Assembly (NCBI RefSeq): GCF_900102165.1
Contig: NZ_FNBD01000001.1
Location: 334,421-398,420 of the forward strand
Origin: Cellulophaga baltica
GTDB taxonomy: Bacteria > Bacteroidota > Bacteroidia > Flavobacteriales > Flavobacteriaceae
Reading direction: 5' to 3'
DNA length: 64,000 nucleotides
The notes under the pieces are model-generated. The model ran no database searches. It was not told where the DNA came from and worked only from the letters and a program-made list of their open reading frames with translations. The position numbers were made by a program, and so were the translations under genes. Positions 38,436-47,480 of this stretch are shown here, piece by piece. Every line of letters starts with the position of its first letter. The stretch's first letter is position 1.

Positions 38436-38460
38436 TTTTTTAACTTAATAAGCACGTAAT

Positions 38461-39651
38461 ATGAAAACAACAGTAAACAGAAGAGATTGGCTCAAAAGAG
38501 GTGTTCTCACAGCGGCAGGAGTTGTAGCAGCTCCCTATTTATCCTATGGAGCATTTTCATCAGAACCTTTAAAATTAGATTCTCAAGGCAATTTACCGTA
38601 CACTCCTTTTTTCAAAGAGTTTCTACCCCTTAACGCAACACTACCCCTGGAGCTTGCTGCAAAACTAAATGCAAATGAAAACCCTTACGGCCCTTCCTCT
38701 AAAGCTATTGCAGCCGTAGGAGAAAATGCGTTCAGAGGAAACAGATATGCTTGGACAGAATTGTTTGATTTAATGGATAAAATTGCCCTACAAGAAGGGG
38801 TAAAGCAAGAAAATATAATGATGGGTCCTGGATCCTCTGATCTGTTAGAAAAAACAGCGATGGTATTCTTCCAAAATGGAGGAAATATTGTATCGGCAGA
38901 CCCATCTTACATGTCACTTATTAAAGTGGCTGAGGCCACTGGAGCAACTTGGAAAGCTATTCCTTTAAAATCTGATTGGTCGCATGATTTAGCGGCAATG
39001 GAGGCTGCAATAGATGCTGAAACAAAATTGGTATATATCTGTAATCCCAACAACCCTACAGGAAGTATGACAGACCATACCGAATTGGTAGATTTCTGTA
39101 AAAGAGTGGCAGATAAGGTTCCTATTTTTGTAGATGAAGCCTACTTAGGCTTTTTAGAAGATAGTGCACAAAAAAGCATGATTTCCCTAATTAATGAAGG
39201 AAAAAATGTAATTATAGCCAGAACATTCTCAAAGATTCATGGCATGGCAGGTTTACGTGTAGGATATGCCGTTGCTTTGCCGGAAACATTGGGTATCATT
39301 CAAAAAATTACGAGAGGCGGAATGGGGATTTCTTTTCCTTCTATCTATGCAGCTACTGCCAGCATGGATGATCTGGCCTTTCAAAACAAATCAAGAAAAT
39401 TAAATAAAGAATGTAGAGAATATGTCTATAAAAACTTAGACAGAATGGGTTTCAAATATGTTCCTTCTTCTACAAGTTTTATCATATTCCCCATCGAAAT
39501 GGATGGTAAAGAGTTTTTAGAAAAAATGACGGCACAGAAAGTTGGCGTTCGTGCATTTGAGTTCTTTGATAAGAATTGGTGTCGTGTTAGTATGGGCACG
39601 ATGGACGAAATGAAATTATTTACTGCAGCCTTAGAAAAAGTGCTTATCTAA
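38461..39651 (+). CDS. Tat-exported PLP aminotransferase, HisC-like
   Basis: 396 residues. The N-terminus carries NRRDWLKRG followed by a hydrophobic stretch, a twin-arginine signal. The rest is a fold-type I aminotransferase of the histidinol-phosphate type (LNANENPYGPSS, YICNPNNPTGS, DEAYLGF). The PLP lysine is in RTFSKIHGMAGLRVGY. A periplasmic location for a PLP enzyme is unusual because the cofactor must be exported with the folded protein, which Tat allows. It is probably not for histidine synthesis. It follows the TonB receptor and lipoprotein genes in one operon. Confidence 0.85.
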   Translation: MKTTVNRRDWLKRGVLTAAGVVAAPYLSYGAFSSEPLKLDSQGNLPYTPFFKEFLPLNATLPLELAAKLNANENPYGPSSKAIAAVGENAFRGNRYAWTELFDLMDKIALQEGVKQENIMMGPGSSDLLEKTAMVFFQNGGNIVSADPSYMSLIKVAEATGATWKAIPLKSDWSHDLAAMEAAIDAETKLVYICNPNNPTGSMTDHTELVDFCKRVADKVPIFVDEAYLGFLEDSAQKSMISLINEGKNVIIARTFSKIHGMAGLRVGYAVALPETLGIIQKITRGGMGISFPSIYAATASMDDLAFQNKSRKLNKECREYVYKNLDRMGFKYVPSSTSFIIFPIEMDGKEFLEKMTAQKVGVRAFEFFDKNWCRVSMGTMDEMKLFTAALEKVLI

Positions 39652-39662
39652 GTTAGTAAATT

Positions 39663-39724
39663 GGCCCGGGAGCCTGTTGTTACTTGCATTGCCTTGATTC
39701 AAGTAACACGTGCTCTTTAGGGCC
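39663..39724 (+). repeat. Long-stem structured element between aminotransferase and transporter genes
   Basis: Three nested pairings: GGCCC-GGGCC, GAGC-GCTC, and a perfect 9-bp TGTTACTTG-CAAGTAACA, around a loop of thirteen bases. No strong T run follows, so it is not a classical terminator. It could regulate or process the operon mRNA. Confidence 0.55.
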
Positions 39725-39778
39725 TATTCTCTTTTAGTATTCAAAAAACAAACTATCAATTTTTTAAAATCCTTGTAT

Positions 39779-40927
39779 ATGAATATTGCATTTCAAAAAA
39801 CACTGGAACTCTTGCTCATAATTGGCATCGGCGTTTTTTTACAAAAAAAAGTCGCAAAGAGTGATTTGAAAGGAATAAAGGTGTTAATCTTAAGCGTTGC
39901 TCTACCTGCGGTAATTTTTGTCGCTTTACTAAAAATTAAATTAGAAAGCTCGCTTTTAATATTTCCTATTTTAGCACTTAGCTTTAACCTACTTATGCTA
40001 CTTGCTTCTAAATATTACATTAGTAAAACGCTACCTACTAAAGACAATGCTAGGAAAAGAACTATGATGTTATTATTACCATCATTAGCTCCTGGACTAT
40101 CCTGTTTTCCTTTCATTGTTGTTTATTTAGGGGATGATTATTTGGCTTTATCTGCCCTAGCCGACGTTGGTAATAAAATATTTGTGTTAATCATGTTATA
40201 CATGCTAGCGATGCATTGGTACAACATAAGAAGCATTAAGGATGCCAAAACCTCCATGAAAAATAAGCTAAAAGGCTTGGTTTTATCGCTATTAAACGAG
40301 CCTATTAATCTTGTCATGATTATAGCGCTACTATTATTAGCATTTGGTTTAAACCTTTCTAGTCTTCCAGATTTTCTTGGAAACACTATAACCAGTTTAA
40401 GTACTATCATGGCCCCTCTGGTATTATTATTCATAGGAATGGCTGTTAGAATAAACGCAAGCGAATTTTCATTAATCCTTACCTTATTAGCCAGAAGAGC
40501 CGGAGTAACATTTCTAATTTCAGCCGTGGTTGTCTTAGCATTTCCTGTACTAGCCTCAAGTATGATTCTTTTTATAATAGTCTTCCCTCAAAGTTCTTGT
40601 AGTTTTTGGCCCTTTGCCCATATGAGTGCCATAGCCAGTTTAGAAGATAAAGACAAACAAACAAAACCAACATTTGATATCGATTTTGCCGTAAATGTGC
40701 TTGCATGTTCTCTACCTTTTTCTACACTATTAATTATTGGTGTATTTTCTTTTAGCGAATTATTTGTCAATCCTTTCACTATTCTAATTTCTGGCGTTTC
40801 TTTGCTTGCTATTTCTTACACTCCTACTCTTTTAAAGGTATTAAAAAAAGTGAAGTCTCACTCTGACAATCATATAGATGCGATGTCTTTAAACTTAGAA
40901 GCACAGAACAATGAAAATAAAGACTAA
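39779..40927 (+). CDS. AEC-family transporter
   Basis: 382 residues from the ATG at 39779-39781; the frame opens 23 codons earlier with a less hydrophobic part. About ten helices in two halves, each following the pattern of auxin-efflux-carrier-like permeases (KKVAKSDLKGIKVLILSVALPAVIFVALL). These transporters move organic acids or amino-acid derivatives across the inner membrane. It sits behind the receptor, lipoprotein and aminotransferase genes, which makes export or uptake of the transamination product plausible. The C-terminal tail is polar. Confidence 0.72.
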   Translation: MNIAFQKTLELLLIIGIGVFLQKKVAKSDLKGIKVLILSVALPAVIFVALLKIKLESSLLIFPILALSFNLLMLLASKYYISKTLPTKDNARKRTMMLLLPSLAPGLSCFPFIVVYLGDDYLALSALADVGNKIFVLIMLYMLAMHWYNIRSIKDAKTSMKNKLKGLVLSLLNEPINLVMIIALLLLAFGLNLSSLPDFLGNTITSLSTIMAPLVLLFIGMAVRINASEFSLILTLLARRAGVTFLISAVVVLAFPVLASSMILFIIVFPQSSCSFWPFAHMSAIASLEDKDKQTKPTFDIDFAVNVLACSLPFSTLLIIGVFSFSELFVNPFTILISGVSLLAISYTPTLLKVLKKVKSHSDNHIDAMSLNLEAQNNENKD

Positions 40928-40997
40928 GCCAGGAAACCAAGTATTAGAGGCAATAGAAGCCGTTGAAAATAGTATCTTTGAATTAGTTATTCAATAG
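40911..40997 (+). CDS. Very short overlapping frame, doubtful
   Basis: A 28-residue frame (MKIKTKPGNQVLEAIEAVEN at its start) overlaps the last 17 bases of the transporter gene. Its end lies in the left arm and spacer of a 16-bp inverted repeat. It has a helix-like pattern but no homology can be recognised, and it may not be translated. Confidence 0.2.
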   Translation: MKIKTKPGNQVLEAIEAVENSIFELVIQ

Positions 40998-41020
40998 TAA
41001 AACAAATAACTAATTCAAAG
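40976..41020. repeat. Perfect 16-bp inverted repeat before the siroheme gene
   Basis: CTTTGAATTAGTTATT (40976-40991) and its exact reverse complement (41005-41020) are separated by 13 bases. The arms are AT-rich and no T run follows, so it might be an operator or an mRNA end structure. It is 18 bp ahead of the next gene. Confidence 0.55.
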
Positions 41021-41037
41021 CTATTAAATTTACCATC

Positions 41038-41625
41038 ATGGAACGCAACAACCTATACCCTATTTTTTTAAAAGTCTCTAATCTGAATATTCTTATTGTA
41101 GGTGGGGGAAATGTAGCGTTAGAAAAGCTTAGTTTCTTATTAAAATCTAGTCCTGATGCCAATGTAGAAATGGTTTCTCCTATGTTTAGAGAAGAGACTA
41201 TTGCGCTTGCGGAGAAGTTCAATATAAAAATGCATCTTGATCATTATGATACCAAATACTTAGCACACAAACATATGGTGGTTGCTACTACAGATAATAT
41301 ACCAGTGAATGAACAAGTCTATCATGATTGTAGAGCACAAAACATTTTAGTGAATGTAGCAGATAATCCTCCTTTTTGTGATTTTTACATGGGCGGTATT
41401 GTTACAAAAGGAAATGTAAAAGTTGCGATCTCTACGAATGGAAAATCGCCGACGACAGCCAAAAGATTACGTCAATTTTTTGAGGATGTTATTCCTGATA
41501 ATATTGATGATTTAGTTAAAAACTTAAATGAATTCAGAAAAACAATTAAGGGCGATTTTGAAGAAAAAGTAGAAACCTTAAATGAATTTACCAAAGGCTT
41601 AGTCAACAATAAAGACGTAAAATAA
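41038..41625 (+). CDS. Precorrin-2 dehydrogenase / sirohydrochlorin ferrochelatase
   Basis: 195 residues, the Met8/CysG N-terminal type: an NAD-binding Rossmann fold beginning LNILIVGGGNVALEKL, the catalytic region around LVNVADNPPFCDFYMGG, and the sirohydrochlorin-binding helix near KSPTTAKRLRQFFEDVIP. It makes siroheme for sulfite and nitrite reductases. No cobA-type methyltransferase is fused. It is the last plus-strand gene of this block and converges on a small minus-strand gene. Confidence 0.88.
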   Translation: MERNNLYPIFLKVSNLNILIVGGGNVALEKLSFLLKSSPDANVEMVSPMFREETIALAEKFNIKMHLDHYDTKYLAHKHMVVATTDNIPVNEQVYHDCRAQNILVNVADNPPFCDFYMGGIVTKGNVKVAISTNGKSPTTAKRLRQFFEDVIPDNIDDLVKNLNEFRKTIKGDFEEKVETLNEFTKGLVNNKDVK

Positions 41626-41633
41626 AATTACAA

Positions 41634-41861
41634 TTAATTAGAGGGTTGTATGGCCTCAACCAGAGCTTTAATTTTTACCGCTTTTTCAAAATGATCTAAT
41701 TTATGTTCCATAATCCACCATTGGGCTACTTCTAGCAAGAGTTCTGGTTGGTCATTTTTATTGGCAAAAAACGCATAAAAAGAGAGTCCTACATTGCTGC
41801 CTTTTTTTTCAATTTTATCCGTACACACGGCTATTATTTTATTCTTTATCGCTGCTGTCAT
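41634..41861 (-). CDS. Small conserved flavobacterial protein, possibly DUF6500
   Basis: 75 residues, all soluble, helical, with a WWIMEHKLDHF segment. The composition and size recall DUF6500, but I cannot confirm it. It is located downstream of a two-component operon on the same strand, 17 bp after the last receiver gene. Confidence 0.5.
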   Translation of the reverse strand: MTAAIKNKIIAVCTDKIEKKGSNVGLSFYAFFANKNDQPELLLEVAQWWIMEHKLDHFEKAVKIKALVEAIQPSN

Positions 41862-41878
41862 TTACTATTGTAATAAAT

Positions 41879-42274
41879 TTAAAAGTAGGATGCCAAATCT
41901 GTATTCTCTTTGATGGCATCTATACACGTTACGGATAATGGCTTCTCTACAAACTTGAACACTTGCGGATAATCATCTGCTTTACCTCGATCAGAAGAAT
42001 CAATGGAAGAGGTCAATATAACCACTTTATAGATGGCGGTAATAGACATTTTATGCAATGCATCTAGCAACTCCCAACCATTCATTACGGGCATATTTAT
42101 ATCTAAAAAGATTAAAAACAAAATGTCTTCGTCTTTCTTTTCAAGAATATAATCCAATGCTAGTGCCCCATTTTCAAACAGTAGTTGTTTTGGAAAATCG
42201 CATTTCGTAAGGATGTTGTTATGTAGATACTGTCCTACAGGATCATCATCTACCAGTAATATCTCCAAAGTCAT
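41879..42274 (-). CDS. Stand-alone response regulator receiver
   Basis: 131 residues forming a single REC domain: acidic pair DDD at 8-10, phospho-acceptor aspartate in LDINMPVMNGWEL and the lysine in FVEKPLS. No output domain. Such single-domain receivers act as phospho-shuttles. It overlaps the preceding REC-PAS protein gene by 29 bases and is the last receiver of the signalling operon. Confidence 0.9.
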   Translation of the reverse strand: MTLEILLVDDDPVGQYLHNNILTKCDFPKQLLFENGALALDYILEKKDEDILFLIFLDINMPVMNGWELLDALHKMSITAIYKVVILTSSIDSSDRGKADDYPQVFKFVEKPLSVTCIDAIKENTDLASYF

Positions 42275-43295
42275 AATCCGTATTATTAATTTCTATTTTA
42301 GAAGCTTTATCAGAAATATCTCTTATAATATCATCTAACTCATCTGCAGAATTTAGCAGCTCTTTGTAAATGAAGTTCTTATCTTTTTCAGGAACATCAT
42401 TACCACCATCCAAAATCTTAACAAGCCCCATTAGCCTAGCTAAAGGCGCCCTTACCACATGAGATTGCACCCATGCAATTTCTTTTAATTTTTCGTTCTG
42501 ATCTATAATCGCTTTTATATACTGTACCCGATCGGTAACATCATTGGCTAAAATTATCCGAACTGTTTTTCCTACACGTGAGACAAGATTACTGGTAATT
42601 TCTACTTCTATAACCGTACCGTCTTTCTTTTGATGCTTATAAAAACCCTTGATTTTCCCACTATGATTTAGTGGCATAGACTGCAACACTTTATTCAAAG
42701 TCGGTATTTCCTCTTTTGGTCGTATCTCCAAAATGGTCATGTCTAAAAATTCTTCATAGGAATAGCCATAATGCTTCGTTGCTGCATCATTGACGTCTAA
42801 GAATTTTAAGGTGTCTATATCATAAATCCACATAGGTTGTGGACTTAAATGAAATAAATCTATATATCTTTTCTCTGACTGTTCTAACTGCACTAGGTAC
42901 TTACCACGCTCAATATTATAACGTAAACTTTTATAAAGTGCTAAGGCCGTAAGTTCATCTTTAATTAAATAATCTGAAACTCCTAAATGTAAAGACTCAA
43001 TACTAAATTGAATATCTGAATAGCCCGTTAACACTACAATTGGAACCTTTTTACCTATTTTAAGTATTTCATGTATTAAGGTTGCGCCTTTTTTATCGGG
43101 CAAGGACAAATCTAAAAATACAATATCAAATTTTTGAGTATCGTCCTTCAAAATCTTTGAAGCCTCCTCAAAACTATGCGCAGAAACAATAGTAGGATTC
43201 AAAATTTGATCTCTTAAATACTCCTGAAAAATAAAAAGATCTCCAGGATTATCCTCAATAATTAGAATAGAATAGTTTGATTTATCTTTAATCAT
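42246..43295 (-). CDS. REC-PAS-HisKA protein lacking an ATPase domain
   Basis: 349 residues: REC at about 8-125 (VFLDLSLPDKKGATL has the acceptor D), PAS at about 140-255 (SPQPMWIYDIDTLKFLDVN, then a PAC segment), and a HisKA-like helical hairpin at about 270-330 with the H-box sequence SHVVRAPLARLMGL. The chain stops there, with no N, G1, F or G2 boxes. It may therefore be a phosphotransfer hub receiving phosphate on D and passing it through the H-box from a partner kinase. It is preceded by a receiver gene and followed by another. Confidence 0.85.
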   Translation of the reverse strand: MIKDKSNYSILIIEDNPGDLFIFQEYLRDQILNPTIVSAHSFEEASKILKDDTQKFDIVFLDLSLPDKKGATLIHEILKIGKKVPIVVLTGYSDIQFSIESLHLGVSDYLIKDELTALALYKSLRYNIERGKYLVQLEQSEKRYIDLFHLSPQPMWIYDIDTLKFLDVNDAATKHYGYSYEEFLDMTILEIRPKEEIPTLNKVLQSMPLNHSGKIKGFYKHQKKDGTVIEVEITSNLVSRVGKTVRIILANDVTDRVQYIKAIIDQNEKLKEIAWVQSHVVRAPLARLMGLVKILDGGNDVPEKDKNFIYKELLNSADELDDIIRDISDKASKIEINNTDYDFGDITGR

Positions 43296-43304
43296 AAATA
43301 ATTA

Positions 43305-43727
43305 TTATGGCAATTTCACAATGTTGATCCAGAAATTTTCTATTTGCGCTACTGCAGATAAAAAATCTGTAGGCTCAACAGGTTTGGTTATATAGCAATT
43401 CACGTAATGTGAATAGGCTTTTTTAATATCTAAGGTTGATGAAGATGTGGTTAGCATCACAACTGGGATATGTTTATAGGTACTGTCTGCTTTTAAAATT
43501 TGCAAAACTTCGTGTCCGTTTTTCTTCGGAAGGTTCACATCCAGTAAAATTAAATCTGGTGTTTTCTCCGTAGCAAATGGCCCTTTTTTGAATACAAAAT
43601 CTAATGCTTCCTTGCCATCATTAACAACTTTTAGGGTGTTAGTGATTTTACAACTCTCTAGCGCTTCCGTTGTTAATAAAACGTCGCCCTCATTATCTTC
43701 TACTAATAATATGGTAATACTTTTCAT
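43305..43727 (-). CDS. Response regulator receiver
   Basis: 140 residues, a single REC domain with acidic VEDNEGD at 9-15, acceptor aspartate in LLDVNLPKKNG, threonine in VVMLTTS and the lysine in CYITKPVEPTDF. Rcp1-like receivers of this length pair with PAS-rich or phytochrome kinases. It lies 11 bp after the multi-PAS kinase and 9 bp before the REC-PAS-HisKA gene. Confidence 0.9.
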   Translation of the reverse strand: MKSITILLVEDNEGDVLLTTEALESCKITNTLKVVNDGKEALDFVFKKGPFATEKTPDLILLDVNLPKKNGHEVLQILKADSTYKHIPVVMLTTSSSTLDIKKAYSHYVNCYITKPVEPTDFLSAVAQIENFWINIVKLP

Positions 43728-43738
43728 AGGAGGATTAA

Positions 43739-46700
43739 TTAATTTTCTTTTTTAATAGTGAAATAAAAGGTAGAGCCTTCACCCTTTTTACTTGTTACCC
43801 AAATCTTACCTTTTAAATTTTCAATAATTTTTTTCACTAGCGCCAAACCAATCCCGGTACCGTTGTATTGGTTTCTGCCGTGCAAGCGTTGAAATATAAC
43901 GAATATTTTATCAAAATACTCAGAATCTATCCCTATTCCATTATCCGATACAGAAAATTTATGATGATTAGGTAACTCTTCATAGGTAACCTCAATGACA
44001 GGTTTAACTCCCTCCTTTTGATATTTTATAGCATTCCCTATAAGATTCTGAAAAAGCTGTAGTATTAATAAACTATAACTTTTAATCGTTGGTAGTTCTG
44101 GTATAATCAAAGTAGCCTCCTTAGCTATAATTTCTTGCTGAAAAATTGAAGTTACTTCTGCTAAAATTTCATTTAAATCTAAAGCTACTAATTCCTCTTC
44201 TGATTTGCCTACCCTAGAAAAGTCCAGTAAATCTAGAATTATTTGTCGCATTCTTTTAGCGCCATCTACCGCAAAATGGATGTATTTCTTTCCTTCATCC
44301 TCAATAACATGATTGTATTTTTTTTCTAGTAACATTAAAAAACTAGAAATCATACGTAGCGGTTCCTGAAGATCATGAGAAACCACATAAGCAAACTGCT
44401 CTAATTCTTCATTATACCGCAGCAATTCATCTGCTTGCTTTTCTAAATTTAGATTTAGTTTTCGTAATGACTCTTGATAATTTCTATTATCCGTTACATC
44501 TTGCATAGCACCTACCATACGGACTACTTCTCCATCATCATTTCGCATCACACTACCCCGATCTATTACATAGGCATATGTACCATCAGATTTTAAATAT
44601 CGGTATTCAGATTTAAAGTAGGTACCTGTATTTTCTTTTAAGAGATTTTCTGTACTGGCTAGAGCATGTTTTAAATCTTCTGGGTGCACTTTAGTTCTCC
44701 AAAATTCGAAGGTTACATCACCTTCAGACGGGTCATAGCCAAATAAGGTTTGATAGCCTTTACCTTGATACAGGGAATTATTTACCAAATCCCAATCCCA
44801 AATAGCATCTTGTGTTGCTTCAGCAATTTTTTCAAAACGCTCATTAGCATTCTTAATTTGGGCAGTATATTGTACCCTATCTGTGATATCTTGTGCGGCG
44901 CCAACAATACGGATCACATCTCCCTGATCATTTTTCATGACACTACCCCTATCACTTACATGGGCATACTCCCCATTACTTTTTAAGTATCGATATTCAC
45001 AATTAAAATATTCTTGCGTTTTAAATTCTACTAAATTATTTACAAGCTCAAGAACTTTAGGTTTATCTTCCGGATGAATCCTACTTATCCAAATTGCTGG
45101 ATCTGCCCTTCCTTCATTTTTAGGATAACCAAATAATTCTGCATATCCAGGGCCATGAAATACAACGTCATTAACTAGGTCCCAATCCCAAATCCCATCA
45201 TTAGTAGCTTCAGATACTTTTACAAAACGTTCATTAGATCTTTTAATATCTTCAATAGCTTGAAGTTTTTCCGTGACATCTTGCATGGAACCCACCATTC
45301 TTAAAGCTTCTCCATATTCGTTCCGAACAATGAAGGCTCTATCTACTACATTGGAATAGTCCTTATCCTCATTAAGAAAACGATACTGTTCTTCCCAAAA
45401 GTAATCTCCTTTTTCAATAGATGAATTAAAAGAATTAACCACCCTATCATGATCTTCCGGATGTATATGCCGTTCCCAAATATTAGTATCCTTGCTTGAC
45501 ATGTTTTCTTTAGAATAGCCAAAAAGCTTTACATAATTCTCACCTCTAAAAATTTCTCCTGTTTTAAAGTCCAAATCCCAAATAGCATCAGAAGTTGCCT
45601 TCGTTACTAAATTATAGCGTTGAATAGTATCCTCTAGGCTTAGAGAAACTAATTTACTTTCGGTAATATCTTGAATAGTGCCTTCGTAAAAAACGGGTAC
45701 TCCATCTTCATTTTTCACATAAGTCCCTTTTTGTCGTATCCAAATAATAGAACCATCTGGTCGTTTTACCCTATTTTCCAGTATATATTCTTCACCTGTA
45801 GCAATAGACTTTTTTCTTTTTTCTTCTAATAAAGAAATATCTTCCTCAAACAATAAAGTTTTCAAAGACTCAAAAGATGACAATATAGAATCTTTACCTA
45901 AACCCAAAATATTATATACCTTGTCTGACCAGTAGGAAGTTCCCTTAATTAGATCAAATTCCCAATACCCGAGTCCCGCAATTTCTTGGGCTTGATTTAA
46001 TTTTTTATTTAAATTACTAAGTTCCTCTTTTTTACTTTTTTGATCTGTAATATCTATAATTACGGTATCAATGCTAACACTGCCATTTTTATTTTTAATA
46101 GGAACACCTTGGCCTTTATGCCAACGGATGCTGCCATCAGGATGCTGAATTCTCCATTCGGCTTCCCATTTCTCAAGAGTTATAATAGAAGTATCTAAAA
46201 TAGCTTTAAGACGTGGTTTTTCTTCCTCAAGTAGTAAGTTCCAAACTGGATCAAAATTAGCATAAACTTCCTGGACAGTTAAGCCCCACAATTTTTCAGT
46301 CCCTTTCGTTAAATGAACAATTTCTTGGGTCCCATCGGAGAAAAAAATATGTCGGAATGCAACACAATCTATATTGTCAATAATAGAATTAAGTTGAAAC
46401 TCTACGGTTTTAAAATCATGGATATCTAACATGGTACCCGCAACAATCTCAGGGCTTCCGTTAGTACTCCACTTGGTTACCTTCCCAATAATTGTCGTCC
46501 AACTCCAATACCCTTTTTTATGGCGTACCCTAATTTCATGAGTGTAGTCTTCAATTTCTTTATTTTTAATTTGATTTAAAAAGGAAATTGACTCTTGAAC
46601 GTAATCTTTGTAAATAATTTTCAGGAACGTCTTAAAACTAAAATCTTTAAAATCGTTCTTACCGTACCCCAAGATATTCATGGACACATCATTGAGCTTA

Positions 46701-47197
46701 AACTCAGATGTATTTACATTAAGCTCCCAAAGTCCTACCTTATTCTTTTTTAAACAGCTTTCATAAAATGCATCTTCTGATACAAGTAACGATTGAAATT
46801 GATTTTCTGGAATGAGCTTATTTTCAATTTGCCGAACTAAAGCCTTTAGCGCATTTAATTGCGACTCTTTAAGTTCTATATTCGACTCATGCCACAAACT
46901 TAAGACTCCAAAAGAATTTTGGTCTTTTGTTTTAAGGGGAATTCCTAAATAGAAGTCAAAAACATTTGCGGCATCAGCTGCTCTTAAATTAGATTCTATG
47001 AGGATATCGTCGGTTGTATTTAATAGAATATTTTGATAGAAAGAACTTTCAAATCCTCTTTTCCCGTGGCTAGATTTTACCTGAATAATTTTACCATCCG
47101 TAAGACTTATTGCCGCAGCAGAACAGTTTAAAAGTGAGGTTGCCATTAGTGCAAAATCAAACAATTCTGGATCAGGATTCTGAAAATTAAAGCTCAC
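43739..47197 (-). CDS. Multi-PAS hybrid-sensing histidine kinase
   Basis: 1152 residues, soluble. An N-terminal GAF-like domain (about 1-135) is followed by six PAS/PAC units, each ending in an IxDITD-type PAC motif, three of them nearly identical (SYRYLKSDGTYAYVIDRGS-like). A HisKA domain near 940 has SHDLQEPLRMISSF, and the HATPase contains GNAIKYQ, DNGIGID and GTGIGLALVKKI. It starts a four-gene operon with two lone receivers and a REC-PAS-HisKA protein. The tandem near-identical PAS modules suggest internal duplication. Input is unknown. Confidence 0.92.
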   Translation of the reverse strand: MSFNFQNPDPELFDFALMATSLLNCSAAAISLTDGKIIQVKSSHGKRGFESSFYQNILLNTTDDILIESNLRAADAANVFDFYLGIPLKTKDQNSFGVLSLWHESNIELKESQLNALKALVRQIENKLIPENQFQSLLVSEDAFYESCLKKNKVGLWELNVNTSEFKLNDVSMNILGYGKNDFKDFSFKTFLKIIYKDYVQESISFLNQIKNKEIEDYTHEIRVRHKKGYWSWTTIIGKVTKWSTNGSPEIVAGTMLDIHDFKTVEFQLNSIIDNIDCVAFRHIFFSDGTQEIVHLTKGTEKLWGLTVQEVYANFDPVWNLLLEEEKPRLKAILDTSIITLEKWEAEWRIQHPDGSIRWHKGQGVPIKNKNGSVSIDTVIIDITDQKSKKEELSNLNKKLNQAQEIAGLGYWEFDLIKGTSYWSDKVYNILGLGKDSILSSFESLKTLLFEEDISLLEEKRKKSIATGEEYILENRVKRPDGSIIWIRQKGTYVKNEDGVPVFYEGTIQDITESKLVSLSLEDTIQRYNLVTKATSDAIWDLDFKTGEIFRGENYVKLFGYSKENMSSKDTNIWERHIHPEDHDRVVNSFNSSIEKGDYFWEEQYRFLNEDKDYSNVVDRAFIVRNEYGEALRMVGSMQDVTEKLQAIEDIKRSNERFVKVSEATNDGIWDWDLVNDVVFHGPGYAELFGYPKNEGRADPAIWISRIHPEDKPKVLELVNNLVEFKTQEYFNCEYRYLKSNGEYAHVSDRGSVMKNDQGDVIRIVGAAQDITDRVQYTAQIKNANERFEKIAEATQDAIWDWDLVNNSLYQGKGYQTLFGYDPSEGDVTFEFWRTKVHPEDLKHALASTENLLKENTGTYFKSEYRYLKSDGTYAYVIDRGSVMRNDDGEVVRMVGAMQDVTDNRNYQESLRKLNLNLEKQADELLRYNEELEQFAYVVSHDLQEPLRMISSFLMLLEKKYNHVIEDEGKKYIHFAVDGAKRMRQIILDLLDFSRVGKSEEELVALDLNEILAEVTSIFQQEIIAKEATLIIPELPTIKSYSLLILQLFQNLIGNAIKYQKEGVKPVIEVTYEELPNHHKFSVSDNGIGIDSEYFDKIFVIFQRLHGRNQYNGTGIGLALVKKIIENLKGKIWVTSKKGEGSTFYFTIKKEN

Positions 47198-47480
47198 GGT
47201 TACTGAATTTAATTTAAAAAATAGAAAATAGGAAGTATCTTTAACCGTGTTACACTTTTAAAAATGAAGCTCTTATTTCTGTATCATGTAAATAGGAGCC
47301 TGCACAAAGCATGTTAAATGGTACTCTTATTAAGGTAAATTTAAGACTTAGAAACTACAATAACAATATTATATTTCTAAACCTGTAAGAATTTGGAATC
47401 AAAATTGACGCTTTTAACAATTACCCTTTAGCGTATTTACTTCTTTTGATTACAAGTTTCTAACCTTAAAAGCCTATAAC

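Noticed and set aside
39050..39065. ATCTGTAA copy within the aminotransferase gene
   Set aside because: It lies in conserved coding sequence for YICNPNNP and lacks the left half of the dyad.
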